The notes beneath the pieces were generated by a model that saw only the letters and a list, made by a program, of their open reading frames with translations, was not told the origin of the DNA and ran no database searches. Of a stretch of DNA of 64,000 nucleotides, positions 43,557 to 56,395 are shown in pieces. Source of the DNA: Marthasterias glacialis (Eukaryota; Echinodermata; Asteroidea; Forcipulatida; Asteriidae); assembly GCA_911728455.2 (NCBI GenBank), contig OU452223.1, forward strand, positions 12,937,923 to 13,001,922. Reading direction: 5' to 3'. A program made the position numbers and the translations under genes. Each line of letters starts with the position of its first letter. Position 1 is the stretch's first letter.

Positions 43557-43804
43557 CATGTTATTTTAAGTTATCACAGACGGCCTGTATGAGTTTGCAA
43601 ATTTTAGAAAGTCAGGTGACCGGGGCTATTAACAAGCCAAGCTCTCCCTTCACAACGTGCCGTCACAACGTATATATATTTGTTATAGCACATGGGACCC
43701 ACATAAAAACATCATCACTGAGTGTGCACAACTGGTATATTAATCACATCATAATTAAAACATTCTGGAGCTACAGATCTGGAGTTACACTCGTATAGAC
43801 CACA

Positions 43805-43930
43805 ATGGCCTGCTGTTGCCCCGGTCGTGGCCTTGGTGCCCATTCAAAAGTGTTTCAGAGACTTTCAATGGAAGTGCCCATTGCAATAACGAAAATGGCC
43901 CTGCCCGCTCAAAGATGAAATTCCAGGCCT
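43805..43930 (+). mobile_element. CAGGCCTGA-family element, subfamily 2
   Basis: TGGCCTGCTGTTGCCCC to ATTCCAGGCC; internal sequence closest to 3092-3220. Confidence 0.6.
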
Positions 43931-43960
43931 TTTTAACATGATAACTACACCTGTAACAAC

Positions 43961-44050
43961 AATGGGAGACTTTTGAGACGTTAGCGGGTGCCCCAGCAAC
44001 CGGTCCTTTTCTATTTGCTCTCATAATAGAATCTCAAAAGTCTCCCATTA
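43961..44050. mobile_element. Foldback MITE with AATGGGAGACTTTTGA ends, copy 2
   Basis: AATGGGAGACTTTTGAGA at the left and TCTCAAAAGTCTCCCATT at the right, an exact 18-bp inverted pair in a 90-bp element. Confidence 0.8.
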
Positions 44051-44295
44051 TGAATTCATCAAATCCAAGGATGAATTTTCTTGATCAACAACAAATCCAT
44101 AATTGGGCCTCGGGAGAGAACCTTACCTCTTTACAAAGTGCCTGGATTCCTACAGCCACAGACAGTCTTTGCTATTGTCGATAATTGAGAAGAACAGAAG
44201 AATCAGTCAGAGAAGTTTCAATGGTTTTGTTGACCAGGGTCATCAGGTTGAATGAGAACAATTGTCTACTAACTAGGGTCATCAACATTTGGCAA

Positions 44296-44465
44296 CGTTC
44301 TCCGTTAACAGTGGTCCACTGGCCAAATTCTAGTTTAAACACCCGAGGACCGGTCAGAATTCTCTCCACAAAGTCCCGCTGGCTACTTTAGTGTTAAACA
44401 AGAATCCTTATAATTTAATATGAAACATGGACGAGTGAAAAACCTAGCAGGTCGGTGAAACAACA
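44296..44465 (+). repeat. Dispersed repeat, copy 2
   Basis: TCCGTTAACAGTGGTCCACT, GTCAGAATTCTCTCCACAA and AATATGAAACATGGACGAGT match 34725-34870. Confidence 0.65.
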
Positions 44466-46112
44466 AACCAACTGGCCCTATGACTTTCCAGTAACTGTAA
44501 GTGTACATGCCTTCGAGTTTAGGGCAAACCTTGTGTACAATACTTGCCTGGATAACCCTTAATAGAATGTCCATAAATACAAGTATTGACTCTATTCACA
44601 GTATGCCTCTGGCGAGGGAAAAGTTCATGACCTCAAGTAATGATTCAGTTTTAAGGAAACCATGACCAAGAAAACCATGACCAACAAGGAAAGACGTCTT
44701 GGCATTGGCATGCGCTTAATCACCGAGGTGAACCGGAGACCAGCATCACCGGTGGTAACCAAGTAACATTTCATTTCTTCCAGTAGCTCCTGCCGTAAAA
44801 ACGTTTCACATTGTATGTAGATCTTGCATATAATGTAGATCATGATAACCTACTAATGTAAGTTCCTCTGGGGTTTGTTTATGGCAAATACTGGTGGTAT
44901 TTACAATACACAGTGAGCTGTTTGTACATACAATATTTACCTGTATTTCTCCATAGTACATGTGTATTTAAAGGTAGAGTACAGAATTGGTATTCATCCC
45001 AATTACTTTGTTAGTATCAGTCTGAAAGCTTACTGATTATGAAGTTCATACCAATACCAATTGATCTTCCATAGAAATACTTCTGTCTGAAATACTGTCA
45101 AAGTCGAGGAAATAGAATTTGAAGACCCCGATTTCAATACGGATGTAACAATCGAAACTATTAGATAATTGTGTTTACGTGCTGAAAAGTGCGCACGGTT
45201 TTTCACTATCTGCTCCTGACTCGGATGACAGATTGAGCCCAAATGTTCAACGGTTTGTTTCTTCATATTGAATCAAACGAAGTAAGAACACTGCACTATC
45301 ACTAGTATCAGCTTTACCAATCCTAGATTTTACCTTAAAAGGTCCCATGAATTATTTGTTTTATTGGTTAAAAAATAAAGTATGCCTATTATAGTATATC
45401 TTTACTTTTTCACATTTTTTACATGCATATTAATTGTAGAAATAATGATTTCTAAAATTAGGGGGTTGCCGTGCTCCGCCCACCCTTCCTCATAAAACAT
45501 AAAATCTGTGACGTGGACAGTGGAACGGCTGACCAGGGCCATGTGTGTGACAGTAACATACAATGCATTGTTGACCACTCGGCACCAGAGCCGTCTTCGA
45601 AATGTTTTACCACAGCCTACGTCATGGATCATTGCGCAATCAAATGACACACATTTTCGGGGCTCAATTAAAGTGTATTAGTTAACAGACACATCAAGAT
45701 AGTCAATACTATGTTTTGTTAATTTCAAACCATGTATTAAGCCACAAAAATGTTCCGTGACAGAAAACCTCTTTAAGTGTCCACATGTACTTAGTAGCTC
45801 TATGCATTGAACATAGATGTACCAGACAGTGTAACCACGTCAGACGCACAGTGGCTAATGCCTATCTAGAGCTCTCTACACATTACAAAGGGGAGCCAAT
45901 TCCCAAGAAATAATGACACCGGCAAACTCCTGCTAGATTTTTTAAACTCCACCACTTAACAACACCATGTTTGTTAATTGCACACTTGGATGCAGTTTTC
46001 ATGGGGTGAATGAACAATTAGTAAGCTGCTCACCCCAGGGGTTTAACCCTACTCCCAGGCAGGGAAATGGCTACCAGTATTTCCTGAGAGTTTGAGAGGG
46101 CATGGGTTAGCT

Positions 46113-46655
46113 ATTCAAGTGTGAAAAGCAACCAACTCTTTCCAAGAGATTCATTTAGTATGAGAAGGGTTTAGCATGACCACAAACTACAATCTGAGTT
46201 TAATTGCACAAATACCCATTGTTTGTGGTCACTGAAAAAAAATCAATACTACCAAAATAGAAGCTGTTCCAAGTTTATTTGAACTTGATTAGGGAAATGC
46301 ATATTTACGACCACCAATTTTTCCTTGTGAGCAGCAAAGTGTACAATAAAGGGGAGCATGAATTAGTAGCGAATGGTTTACAGCAAACTATTATGAAACT
46401 CTGCTTGTGTTTACAAACAAAAGCATAGTTTCCCAAATGTTTGCTACAGTTGGACTGTGACCTGGATGCATTCCACAGCAGAAAAACAAATTCATTTTAA
46501 AGGAATTTCTGCAAAGGAAAGAAAAGCTGTGAGTCAGTCATGAACAGTGAACATGATTTGGCATTTTGGATGGTAACTGGCACTACCGGTAACTATTTCT
46601 CTTGAAAGCTTGTTTTGTGCTTTGAAATCAAGACTTCCACTCCAAAAATGAGTTT
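46113..46655 (+). repeat. Long dispersed repeat (~550 bp), copy 1
   Basis: From CTATTCAAGTGTGAAAAGCA to CCAAAAATGAGTTTAAAAAA. Closely matches 55833-56395 along its length with scattered substitutions and small indels. No reading frame of note. Confidence 0.9.
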
Positions 46656-46659
46656 AAAA

Positions 46660-46765
46660 AAGTGTTTCGTGGCCGAGTGGTCTAGCTCATCAAGCTCAAA
46701 TTTCGGTGACGAGGTCACTGGAGAGTGGGTTCCAATCGTGGTCGTGACACTTGTACAAATAGTCT
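46660..46765 (+). mobile_element. tRNA-derived SINE fragment
   Basis: CGTGGCCGAGTGGTCTAGCTC and GTGGGTTCCAATCGTGGTCG form box A and B. It abuts the 3' end of the ~550-bp repeat copy. Confidence 0.6.
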
Positions 46766-47807
46766 TGCAATTTTACTCTCATGGTCAATGGACCATAATC
46801 ACAATAAAACCACAAGGAGTAGATAGAGGCAGTACAATAACACCAAACTGCGACCTTTTCTTCAAAATAAAGTTTCCTAATCTTTGGACCTAATCAACAG
46901 CAAAGGGTCCAGAAAGGAAGAGGAAAGAAACAACGCTGATATAAATAACCCTTCAGTACTGAGTAATTTGTAGATCGTTTTAAACACAATAAGCTGAACT
47001 CTTTTTCACCAGACAAACTTCCTCACCTACACGCAGATGTACAATCATGCATCACAAAGTCCTTCATGTGAGTAATGAACTATAAAAACAGTGGGTTAGG
47101 CAAGAGTGAGTGTGGGAGGTAAAAGCCAACGTGCAGTTTCCTATTTATTGATTGATTTTCTATTTACTCGGGAAGGAAACAGTAGGAGTTCCTAAATATT
47201 AATCCAGCACCAAATGAATTCAGGCAGGCCTATTCGTAATAAAAACTTTATTCTGGTTGCTGTTGGGGAGAGGGGGAGGGTTGCTTTTGGGGAAAGGGGG
47301 AGGGGCTTACTTTGTGTCATTACGTTAATGTATGTTCAGTCATTTACATGTATCATACCTTCTAGCCCACTTCAAGTATTTAAATTTTGAAAGCACACAT
47401 TTTAGGCTGAACCCACACTAGGTTTTGATCATCCATTTGCTAATTTTGTCAAAATTTCCCCAATCCATGTTTGCTTGAACAAAGGTTGAGACCTTGGAGA
47501 GTGTGTATTTTTGGTATCTCCGTAGTCTAACCTTTGTGACCTCTTCAGGAATGGAAATAAATAAACAAATGATATCAAAATAAAACATGATACCGAACTA
47601 TGCCAACTAATTAGAGGCATGATACTGACTCATGGAAAAAGAAGTAGGAACATTTCATTGAGTACAGGGTCGACATTCATTAGTATGGGCTTTTAAAGAC
47701 TTTTTTCCCCAAGCTGTTTAATAATAATCTTGAATTGATTTTCTGAGGGTAAACAAAATAAGAAATCAGCTTAAAGTAGGAAGAACATCACACCTTCTTG
47801 TCAAACA

Positions 47808-48186
47808 AAATTGTTTGGTATACCACGGTAATAGATTGTGAATTTTCATTGGTCGAGAACCGATCCCAGGATGTGCTACAAAGACGCCATGGCACACGCG
47901 CTCAGGAGGGGAGCTTGAGTGACAGTACCCCACAGGGTACATTACCTTGAATGATCGTGCCCACCGTTGGTTGTTTCCACTGCCGTGTACAATATTAGAA
48001 ATAGCCCTGGGTATGAGGTTATGTAATTTCCTGTTAAAGTTTTTTTAATTTGTTCAAATAAACAACGGAATGCAATGTTCAACAAAAAATTAAATATAAT
48101 CTACATGTTTTTATTTTTATGTTTGTTTCCCAATCCAGCACAATCCATTACCATGGTTATGGTTATGGTATAACAAAACAATTGTT
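47808..48186. mobile_element. Possible inverted-repeat element with AATTGTTTGGTATACCA ends
   Basis: AAATTGTTTGGTATACCACG on the left and TGGTATAACAAAACAATTG on the right pair imperfectly. Confidence 0.4.
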
Positions 48187-48278
48187 GCACGCTGTGTGAT
48201 GGGGTCCATGGGTTTTGTACGTGCCCTTGCTCCCTCGGGTGTACACAACAACATGGACCTCATCACAGCGTGCAACAA
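48182..48278. repeat. Large hairpin (27-bp arms)
   Basis: TTGTTGCACGCTGTGTGATG with GGGTCCATG pairs with CATGGACC and TCATCACAGCGTGCAACAA, loop about 40 bp. Confidence 0.8.
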
Positions 48279-48279
48279 C

Positions 48280-48443
48280 AGACCTTATGCACATGACGTC
48301 ATTTGGGTAGGGCGCCCTCAGCTGGAGGTCAAAAGGAGGTTGCTGATTGGCCCATCCTGTGCGCCGCGCATACATAGACGTGCGTTTTCCATTGTTGCGT
48401 CAGCGTCTTACCTCTAAGATGGCGGCGTCAATGCATAAGGTCT
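48280..48443. mobile_element. GC-rich 164-bp inverted-repeat element
   Basis: AGACCTTATGCA and TGCATAAGGTCT are exact inverse ends. Inside are TGACGTCA (48295), ATTGG (CCAAT box, 48344), GCGCCGCGC and AAGATGGCGGC (48416), a promoter-like motif set. Confidence 0.65.
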
Positions 48444-48716
48444 AAGGTGAAATGAAGAACCATGTACAATACATACATGTACTATACATGTAGAACCATG
48501 AAAGCCTACACGTACATGTAATGTAGCTTTTGTTTAAATTCCCTTTCGATGTATGGTATATGATCATAGACATGTGATTAGCAGATTATTTGCAACTCAG
48601 AAAGTTTGTTCAAACAAATCATCGACTCGGGACTATAAAGTCGTTGGTGGAGTTTGTATGGATTTCATAAAAGTGGTTTTGCATATTTTGGAGCACCTGA
48701 TAAATGGAGTTTAATG

Positions 48717-48886
48717 CAGGCCTGATACTATTGGAGGCAGCGGAGGTAATTGCCTCCATTGCCCCTGGTCATTGCCTTTGTGCCCTTGAAATGCTCCAAT
48801 AGAAACTTACAATTTCCTCAAAGAGGTGCCCTTTATCAAGAAGAAAATGCTTTGGTGCCCTTTCAAGAACGAGGCAATCAGGCCTG
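48717..48886 (+). mobile_element. CAGGCCTGA-family element, best preserved
   Basis: CAGGCCTGATAC and GCAATCAGGCCTG are inverted ends; an internal GGAGGTAATTGCCTCC palindrome follows the left end. Confidence 0.75.
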
Positions 48887-49841
48887 TATTGATCAAGAGT
48901 GGTCTGCAAAGTAATTGAATGGCAAAAAGAAACAATCAAAACAAAACATCTAAACATGTGGATTTCTAATTTTTCAAATTTATACACATTTTTCATTCAA
49001 CGGCCTCTTGATCATTGTAGATATAAAAATTCCAATTAACGACATAACAGCACTGAGCCAACGAAATGGATGTTTACGATTCTTGCAGAGGGGAGATTTC
49101 AAGCTTCACCATATCAGTAAGAATGTCCTCATTTGTAAATGACTCTAACTTTATTCTCACAATTCATTTCTCGGGGAAAAGAGGAAAGGACTGGTGGAAA
49201 TTCAGTCCTTATCCGGGCTCCTTTCTGTTATTTGCAACTTCCATTGGGATTGTGTGATTGTGTCGCCTTTTTTTTCTTCAAATAAAGATCTATTCTTGTG
49301 TCATAAAGGTCGTCTAGCTCTTGAATACTCCAGCTCATGGCCTATTGTCAATTTTTAGGAACAGTGAAAATGCTCACTCACATCAGTTTGTGCCGACTGC
49401 CACACTTACAAAGTAGACAGGCACGAACTTGCTAGTTTTACATGAAGTACACATTCCTGGTTACTTCTCAACACACCTGAGTTAGGCTTTAATCTAAAAT
49501 CGTTTGTAAATCTCCATCAAGCACATGGTTTCAATTTACACCTTCAGTAAATTATGATATAATTTTTATACTACAGTACTTGTTGATAAAAGCTTGGTGG
49601 TATTCAACATCTGTGAAGATTTGGTTGGAATAGGTTATTGGGGAAAAAATTTGTACAAGTGAAGTCGTGCACCAGTGTATGGAGGAAGGAAAATCCTCCA
49701 TGATCGGTGCAACAGCGTCGTATACTGATTTTGTAATGATGTTGTATCTCGCGCGAAAATGCTCCTTGCAAAAACCTTGTGTCTTGGTGCATCTTGGGCA
49801 TTGGTTTTGAGAATACATCCAGGTTATTTTAAGCATCTATG

Positions 49842-50212
49842 TCTTTAAAGCCATTATACACTATTGGTAAAATGTCTGGAAATACTTCCATACCTTATGA
49901 GCATCAAGAGTTATTTAATAAAATCAACCAGCGAAAGTTTCAGCCCATTTCATTGTTTCCTTTACGAGAAAACAATACAAAGTCATTCAGCGTTTTTGTA
50001 TTCATTTTAACGGCCGGAGTTTACGTCTCATGAGACGAAAAATCATTTGTGGATCTTATTTCACTAATTATTCGAAAAAACGATAACACATCAGACAGAA
50101 ATATTTCACAGGAAGATTTCTACCATCATCGTCTCTATACCATGTAAGTTATGTGCAAATCTGTGAACATTTTGTTTTTCGGTGTTCCCAAAAGTGAATA
50201 TGGGCTTTAAGG
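49842..50212. mobile_element. MITE with TTTAAAGCC ends, copy 2
   Basis: Left CTTTAAAGCCATTATACACT, right GAATATGGGCTTTAAGG. Shares CAGCGTTTTTGTA, CGTCTCATGAGACGAAAA and the internal block with 26719-27080. Confidence 0.8.
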
Positions 50213-50326
50213 GATACAAAGTTTTGGCACTTTCAAACTCACGTGTAACATAAATGCTATTTTAGGAAATAGAACGTTGTTGCACAGACAAAACGGAAGT
50301 GTTAATGAAATATGTACCAGTAGCGT

Positions 50327-50455
50327 GTAGCGCGTCGTGGCCAAGCAGTTTAATGCATCAGACTCAAGTTCTGGTGGCTAGGTCATCAGGATGTGGGCTC
50401 GAATCCCAGTCATGACACTTGTGTCCTTGAGCAAGACACTTAACTATAATTGTTT
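50327..50455 (+). mobile_element. tRNA-derived SINE, 5' part
   Basis: GTCGTGGCCAAGCAGTTTAA, GGGCTCGAATCCCAGTCATG and TCCTTGAGCAAGACACTTAA; the 3' body is missing. Confidence 0.75.
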
Positions 50456-51432
50456 CAAATAGGGGAAGAGGCAGTCATGTTTGTCTCGCAATGGATTCAT
50501 ATAGGCCTAACCCTCGCTGTTCTCAGCTGTTCTCACCATGTCTTGTGTTTCTGCGTACTGGGCGTTTCTATCCCTTCAAAAAGTAGTCCACACCTCCAGT
50601 GGTTTTTGGGCCTTGTAATGGGCGAATTGCATACAAAAAAATGTAAAACAAAAAACAGTACCACCAACTGTACAGAGGTACTCAATTTGTTAATTTCTGA
50701 ACAGACAATATAAAAATGTATTGTCCTTACGGTATATTGATTTAGATGCAAGAACATCCAGTCAATAATACTTATATTATAATATTATAGTCTGTTGCAT
50801 TGTCAAGTCTGTGTGATGATGTATTGCAGTAAAACAAAATTGAAACAATTCCAGCTGTCAGTCTGCCTCTCCAGCACTACTACTTGGCAAAGAGTTGACG
50901 GACAGTAGCTCTAATATCAGACAAGTCAAACAGGAATTGACGGTCATTAGTAATAACCAACACTTTACAAGCCTTATTATTCGCAGAAGTGACACCTGTT
51001 TTGAATACACACAAAGGGAGGTCATACATGGAGGTAATGGAATGTCTCCCATGTGATGGGCATATTGCCTGACAACTCATCAGCAGAGGACTGTATAGCT
51101 TCTGACGCATAAGCCCATGCCCGTACCACACAAGTGCTGCTACTTCATAATTGGGCAAGCTGTTGACAGACATGTTCTGAAGAGGATTCCACAGAGAAGG
51201 TTTTCAAGATGTTTTTTTTTGTGGCCTTGCTGCTCACAGTGTACATAAAATCCCATGTTTTTCATGAATTACAACTGCTGCAGTTGGGTCTATATGGGGA
51301 GATAAATTCATAAAATATTGACAGAAAACATGCAAAAATTATAGCCCACAAAGGCCATCCATTCACAAGGACTGGCAATGGCATTTCAGAAGAAAAAACA
51401 TCTTCAGCTTGCAGCTCAGATCATCATGGAGG

Positions 51433-51851
51433 CAGACGTAATTTCATCGGCTCTGTAATTCTTTTTTTACAACACTCAGTGCTCATAGTGAGAAAAACAA
51501 AATTTTAGTTTTGTGTGTTTATTTGGTCACTGTATAAAACCCACAGTATATCAACCTTTAAAACTTCAATTAGCATTAGCAATTCCTTCAAGGACAGATA
51601 ACAATGGTTTAGAAGACACTACACTACCAGTAAATAAGAACAGACGTAATTTCATCGGCTCTGTAATTCTTTTTTTACAACACTCAGTGCTCATAGTGAG
51701 AAAAACAAAATTTTAGTTTTGTGTGTTTATTTGGTCACTGTATAAAACCCACAGTATATCAACCTTTAAAACTTCAATTAGCATTAGCAATTCCTTCAAG
51801 GACAGATAACAATGGTTTAGAAGACACTACACTACCAGTAAATAAGAACAG
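51433..51851. repeat. 208-bp tandem duplication, apparently exact
   Basis: The unit starting CAGACGTAATTTCATCGG at 51433 repeats at 51641. I found no mismatch by eye. This is either a very recent duplication or an assembly artefact. Confidence 0.95.
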
Positions 51852-52605
51852 CCTCACGTCTGCCTTTAAACACAGGAGAAAAATAAGTGTGTGCATATTT
51901 GTACATGTACATGTACACCTGTGGTTCTGTACACTTGTCATGTGTTCCAGCTCACACTAACATGAACCTGTCTGTGTTGACCATCCGGTCATTAACACCG
52001 AGGTCAAATAAAACACAGGCCTGACAGAGTAGTTGGTATAATCCTAACCCTCCATCCTCCCAACAGTCTGCAGACCGGAGGGGTTTACGAAACCATGACA
52101 CATCCGACTTGCCCATGTATTCAATGTCGGCCACTTCTATCAGACCAAATGACCACATATTGCCCAATTTTTATCACTTTCAAAAATCATAACACACCTT
52201 CTAAGAACACAGATATGATCTTTTAATGTGCACTGAATCAATTTAGAACACTTAAAACGTCATCTTAAGACGTCATTTAGCAGAAGGGAAAAAAAAACGA
52301 CCAGAAACTTACCAAAGAACGACCGAATTGTTCAATTTTGTGAGTGTGTAGCAGGGTGCTAGTGTCTCGATGACGTTTTAAGAGTTCTTAATCGATTCAT
52401 TAGACATTGAAGATCAAATCTGTGTTCTTAGAATGTGTGTTATGACCTTTCAAAGTGGTAATACTTGGGCAAATCTGGTCATCAGTCTGACAGAAGAGGC
52501 CGAAACTGAATATGGGCAATTCTTACGAGACATGCTTCGTAACCCTCCCGTCTGCAACCCTCTAGAGGTTGGGATGGAGGGTTACGATTATTACAAAGTC
52601 ATGTA

Positions 52606-52740
52606 GCCTGACACAGACATGGGAGACAATTGCCTGGTACATGTACCTTTGAGCTCCTCGAAATGCCCTGGTAGAAATTATTAATTTCCAACACAGAGGT
52701 GCCGTTTACCATGGAAACCTGTCTTGCCCTTCGAAGAACA
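52606..52740 (+). mobile_element. CAGGCCTGA-family fragment
   Basis: TAGCCTGACACAGACATGGG, GACAATTGCCTGGTAC and CAGAGGTGCCGTTTACC match the family. Confidence 0.5.
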
Positions 52741-52990
52741 AAACATCATATGAGCTAGCACTACAAAGTAACCATGATATACATGGCCTACATTATGATT
52801 AATGTAACCACAAAAGAGTCTCCTTAGTTAAAGGTGTTCCTCTTAAATGCTGCTTCCCAGGTTGTACTGTAAACTGGGCGACATCCCTGGCTATATGACA
52901 CTATACAGTTGTATGACTTCTGACTGGCAAGACCCCCCCCCCCCACCCCGGAACAAAGATATTAGACATAAAAGGGACACTACCAAAATG

Positions 52991-53062
52991 AGGGCTAGAT
53001 AGCTCAGCTGGTAGAGCACCAGCATGTAAACCCAGAAGTCCCAGGTTAAAATCCTGCTCAGA
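52991..53062 (+). mobile_element. tRNA-like sequence, SINE head or tRNA pseudogene
   Basis: TAGCTCAGCTGGTAGAGCAC is a near-perfect box A, CAGGTTAAAATCCTG a T-arm. Anticodon and acceptor stems do not pair well, so a functional tRNA is unlikely. Confidence 0.5.
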
Positions 53063-54159
53063 GTCAGTCATTCTTCATTCACCCCAAAATTTAAAAAAAA
53101 ACACATGTATGTATAATTTTTCAACAGAAATTGTGCATTCCTACCCAGTTCCATAAATGTGGAAACGTCAGCTACATATGTACAAACAACATAATGGATC
53201 CCAAACAGTGTCAGACTACAGCTGTAATAGAAGACAAACAAGATTTCCCCACAGGGGGGCACACTAACATTAGTGAGTAAACAACTCCTATCAAAAAACA
53301 AACTGCCACTACATGCCCATGTAATGTACCTGAACAGTATGCAGACCTGCATCATATGGCCTAGATTCATTCACACAGAGTGAGAGATCAAGTAAGCCTC
53401 TAACTTTTATGGTTTGTTACATATACCAGACAAGAACACAAGAAAGCTTTGTCAGCGTGTCATTCACTTCTGCATATGACGCCGTTTTTTTAGCTGAGAT
53501 CCAAAGAATGGAAAGTGACAAAGATTGATAACGTGGATTATACATGTACGTTGATAGGTTTCACAGTATTGTGGGTTATGGGTCATTCTACAAAATACTT
53601 TTCCCTGATCTCCTGAGATAAAACCATGCCTGCTTTATGGAATCACACCAACCAACTTTACTGATGTATCCAAAATATTTAACTTTAACTACAACAAAAA
53701 ATGGAAATTAATACAAAGAAGTTGCTAATAGTAATACCTATAAAGCATTTCTTCTTTTTTTCGGGAGGGGGGGGGGGGAGGGGGGTGACAGTGAAACTAA
53801 TGTTGCACTCAGACCACAATTGATTCCAAACCCTGCAGTAAATGGTGAACAACATTATTTACAGCAGTGCAGACTTCGCAATTTCACTTCTTGCTGACCT
53901 TCTCTGTGACACAAAGTGTGAATTATACTAACAATTGTTGACAATGAAACCCCAATGGGGTAGTAAAAAAAGAGCCAGTGTTAAACAGCCTGTGGTTGGA
54001 CAATATTGGTAGTAGTACCTAAGGAAGGAGTGCACTTCAGGCCAGCGAGGCGGCACTCCACTCCAACCATGCCTTCACCATAATATGGTCGTATTCCCTA
54101 CATCTGCAGTATGTTTTGTTTTAGCAACAAACACCTGAACTCATTATACCAAAGACGCT

Positions 54160-54220
54160 CCAGACTATTTTGCCCTCCTAGACTATTTTGCCCTCCCACA
54201 CTATTTTGCCCTCCCAGCCT
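54160..54220. repeat. Short tandem repeat ACTATTTTGCCCTCC
   Basis: Three copies of an 18-20-bp unit. Confidence 0.85.
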
Positions 54221-54619
54221 CATTCTAGTTACATTAATGCAGGCCTAAACGATTGAGTAGGAGAAGAAACAAAATGATTGGACCAATCCATGATTTAAAG
54301 AGTGTGAACAGCATTGATCAGACTGAAAAAAAATGTTCACAGATTTACACAGTAACCTGACTCGTGACTGTATAATTTTATAAAGATGGTCATTGTAGAA
54401 ATAGCCTTTTCCGTTGATACATTTTGGCCTGAAATGCTGTAGGTTTTAAGAAACGGGTAAAACAATTAGTTTTGATCTTGCGAAACCAAAACCTGATAGT
54501 TAAAAACAGTGAATGCTTTTTTCTCCTTATTTTCTTGTGACTCCGATGCCTGAGCTTGAACTTTCACAGGTTTGTTATTTCATGTATGTTGTAGGCATAA
54601 TTACTTCACTCTTCTTCTT

Positions 54620-54915
54620 GATAAAAGGGCATCTCCATGAGGAAATTGTAAAACTCCTATTGGAAAATTTCAAGGGCACCAAGGCAATGACCAGGGGCAA
54701 CAAAGGCAGGCAATAGACCTTTATCATGGTGCGGCCATCTTGATTTTCTCCCATTCAAACCAATGTAACCAAACCGAGGCCGGAAGGGCAAATAGTCTGG
54801 TTCCTTTTAGTGCAATGAATATGAGCATCTATTACTGTTACTGGATACAGAGAACATGACCAAGATGGTGGCAGCATGATAAAGATCTATTGCCTCTGTG
54901 AACTATCAGGCTTGA
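54620..54915 (-). mobile_element. CAGGCCTGA-family element interrupted by a MITE
   Basis: GGGCATCTCCATGAGGAAAT ..CAATGACCAGGGGCAACAAA before 54712 and TTGCCTCTGTGAACTATCAG after 54890 are the two halves of one element. Confidence 0.75.
54713..54890 (+). mobile_element. 178-bp MITE, ATAGACCTTTATCATG family, copy 2
   Basis: Same length and orientation as 36042-36219, with about 10 differences. It is inserted into a CAGGCCTGA-family repeat. Confidence 0.92.
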
Positions 54916-55832
54916 TGTTGGGTCACATAAAGTGTGGATGTCGGCCTACACATCCCACTGGTGCAATCCTAACCCAACCAACCTGCTAAACTTTCTGCCA
55001 CCGCTTTCCAAAATGAGACCTTTCTGTATTCGCTCCAGTGCTCCCCTTCAGTGATTGGTATTCACAGCTATTCACAATCACACCTCTTATGCGGTTTTTT
55101 CTTCATCACAAAGCACTAGCCACATTATCCAGTATCCATAAGGGTGACCTCCATTGTGACTACAGGAAAATCAAATTAAATCAACCCACCCACACCAGTA
55201 ACAGCTAAACAAGGTTTGGTCAATCTCTATGGTTCAAACAACTGTATGTCCAAATGATTGAATTGGTGTAAACAATTACACACTACAAAACACTGTGTTT
55301 ATTCACAGAAATTGAACTGTGTTTTTATTGACTGAATTCAATTTTACAAATGGTATTTGAACTGTTGCTGTGTTGTTGTGGATGAAAGAATGTTATTGAT
55401 CCTGAATGTATACAAAAAATAGAAGTTCATGATTACTGTACTTGAAATTATGTTTTGGAGCTAACATCAATTTGGAAAAAAGTCCTCAATCGGGGTACAT
55501 TTGAATTTGACCATCAAATCTTTTAGAAATTGATCCGTACAGTATTGTACAGTGTGACACATGAACAACCGCACAGAACGAGTGTTCACACTACGGCTTT
55601 CGACACGTGTTGGAATTTTCGACACGGATCGAGAGCTCTCAACCCACCTCCTGACCAGGGTTGGTTTCTACATGGATCGAGTGCTCCACACGGGTCAATG
55701 CCGGATAGAAATGTTGTAGTGTGAAAAGGGTCAGTCAAACTTACACAGATCATACCCCTGTCCAACACAGAGATTTTTCATAGTGTGAAAAGGACTATTG
55801 ACTCCCAAAATGGCACTATCCCAGATTATTAC

Positions 55833-56395
55833 TATTCAATGTGAAAAGCAACCAACTCTTCACAGGAAATTGATTTAGTATGAGAAGGGTTTAGCATGAC
55901 CAAAAACTACAATCTGAGTTTAATTGCACAAATACCCATTGTTTGTGGTCATTGAAAAAAAAAGTCAATACCACCAAAATAGAAGATGTTCTAGGTTTAT
56001 TTGAACTTTTCCTATTTAGGGAAATGCATATTTACGACCACCAATTTTTTCTTGTGAGCAGCAAAGTGTACAATAAAAGGGAACATGAATTGGCAGCGAA
56101 AGGTTTACAGCAGACTATTATGAAACTCTGCTTGTGTTTATTAACAAAAGCATAGTTCCCCAAATGTTTGCTACAGTTGGACTGTGACCTGGATGCATTC
56201 CACAGCAGAAAAACAAACTAATTTTAAAGGAATTTCTGCAAAGAAAAGAAAAGCTGGGAGCCAGTCATGAACAGTGAACATGATATGGCATTTTGGATGA
56301 TAACTGGCACTACTGGTAACTATTTCTCTTGAAAGCTTGTTTTGTGCTTTGAAATCAAGAATTGCACTCCAAAAATGAGTTTAAAAAAATAGTGT
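55833..56395 (+). repeat. Long dispersed repeat (~550 bp), copy 2
   Basis: Same as 46113-46655. This copy is bordered by two similar roughly 50-bp segments (55780-55830 and 56389-56438), both containing CCCAAAATGGCAC. Confidence 0.9.

Noticed and set aside
52991..53062. Functional tRNA gene
   Set aside because: Box A and T-arm are good, but acceptor and anticodon stems do not pair and no discriminator or terminator is in place.
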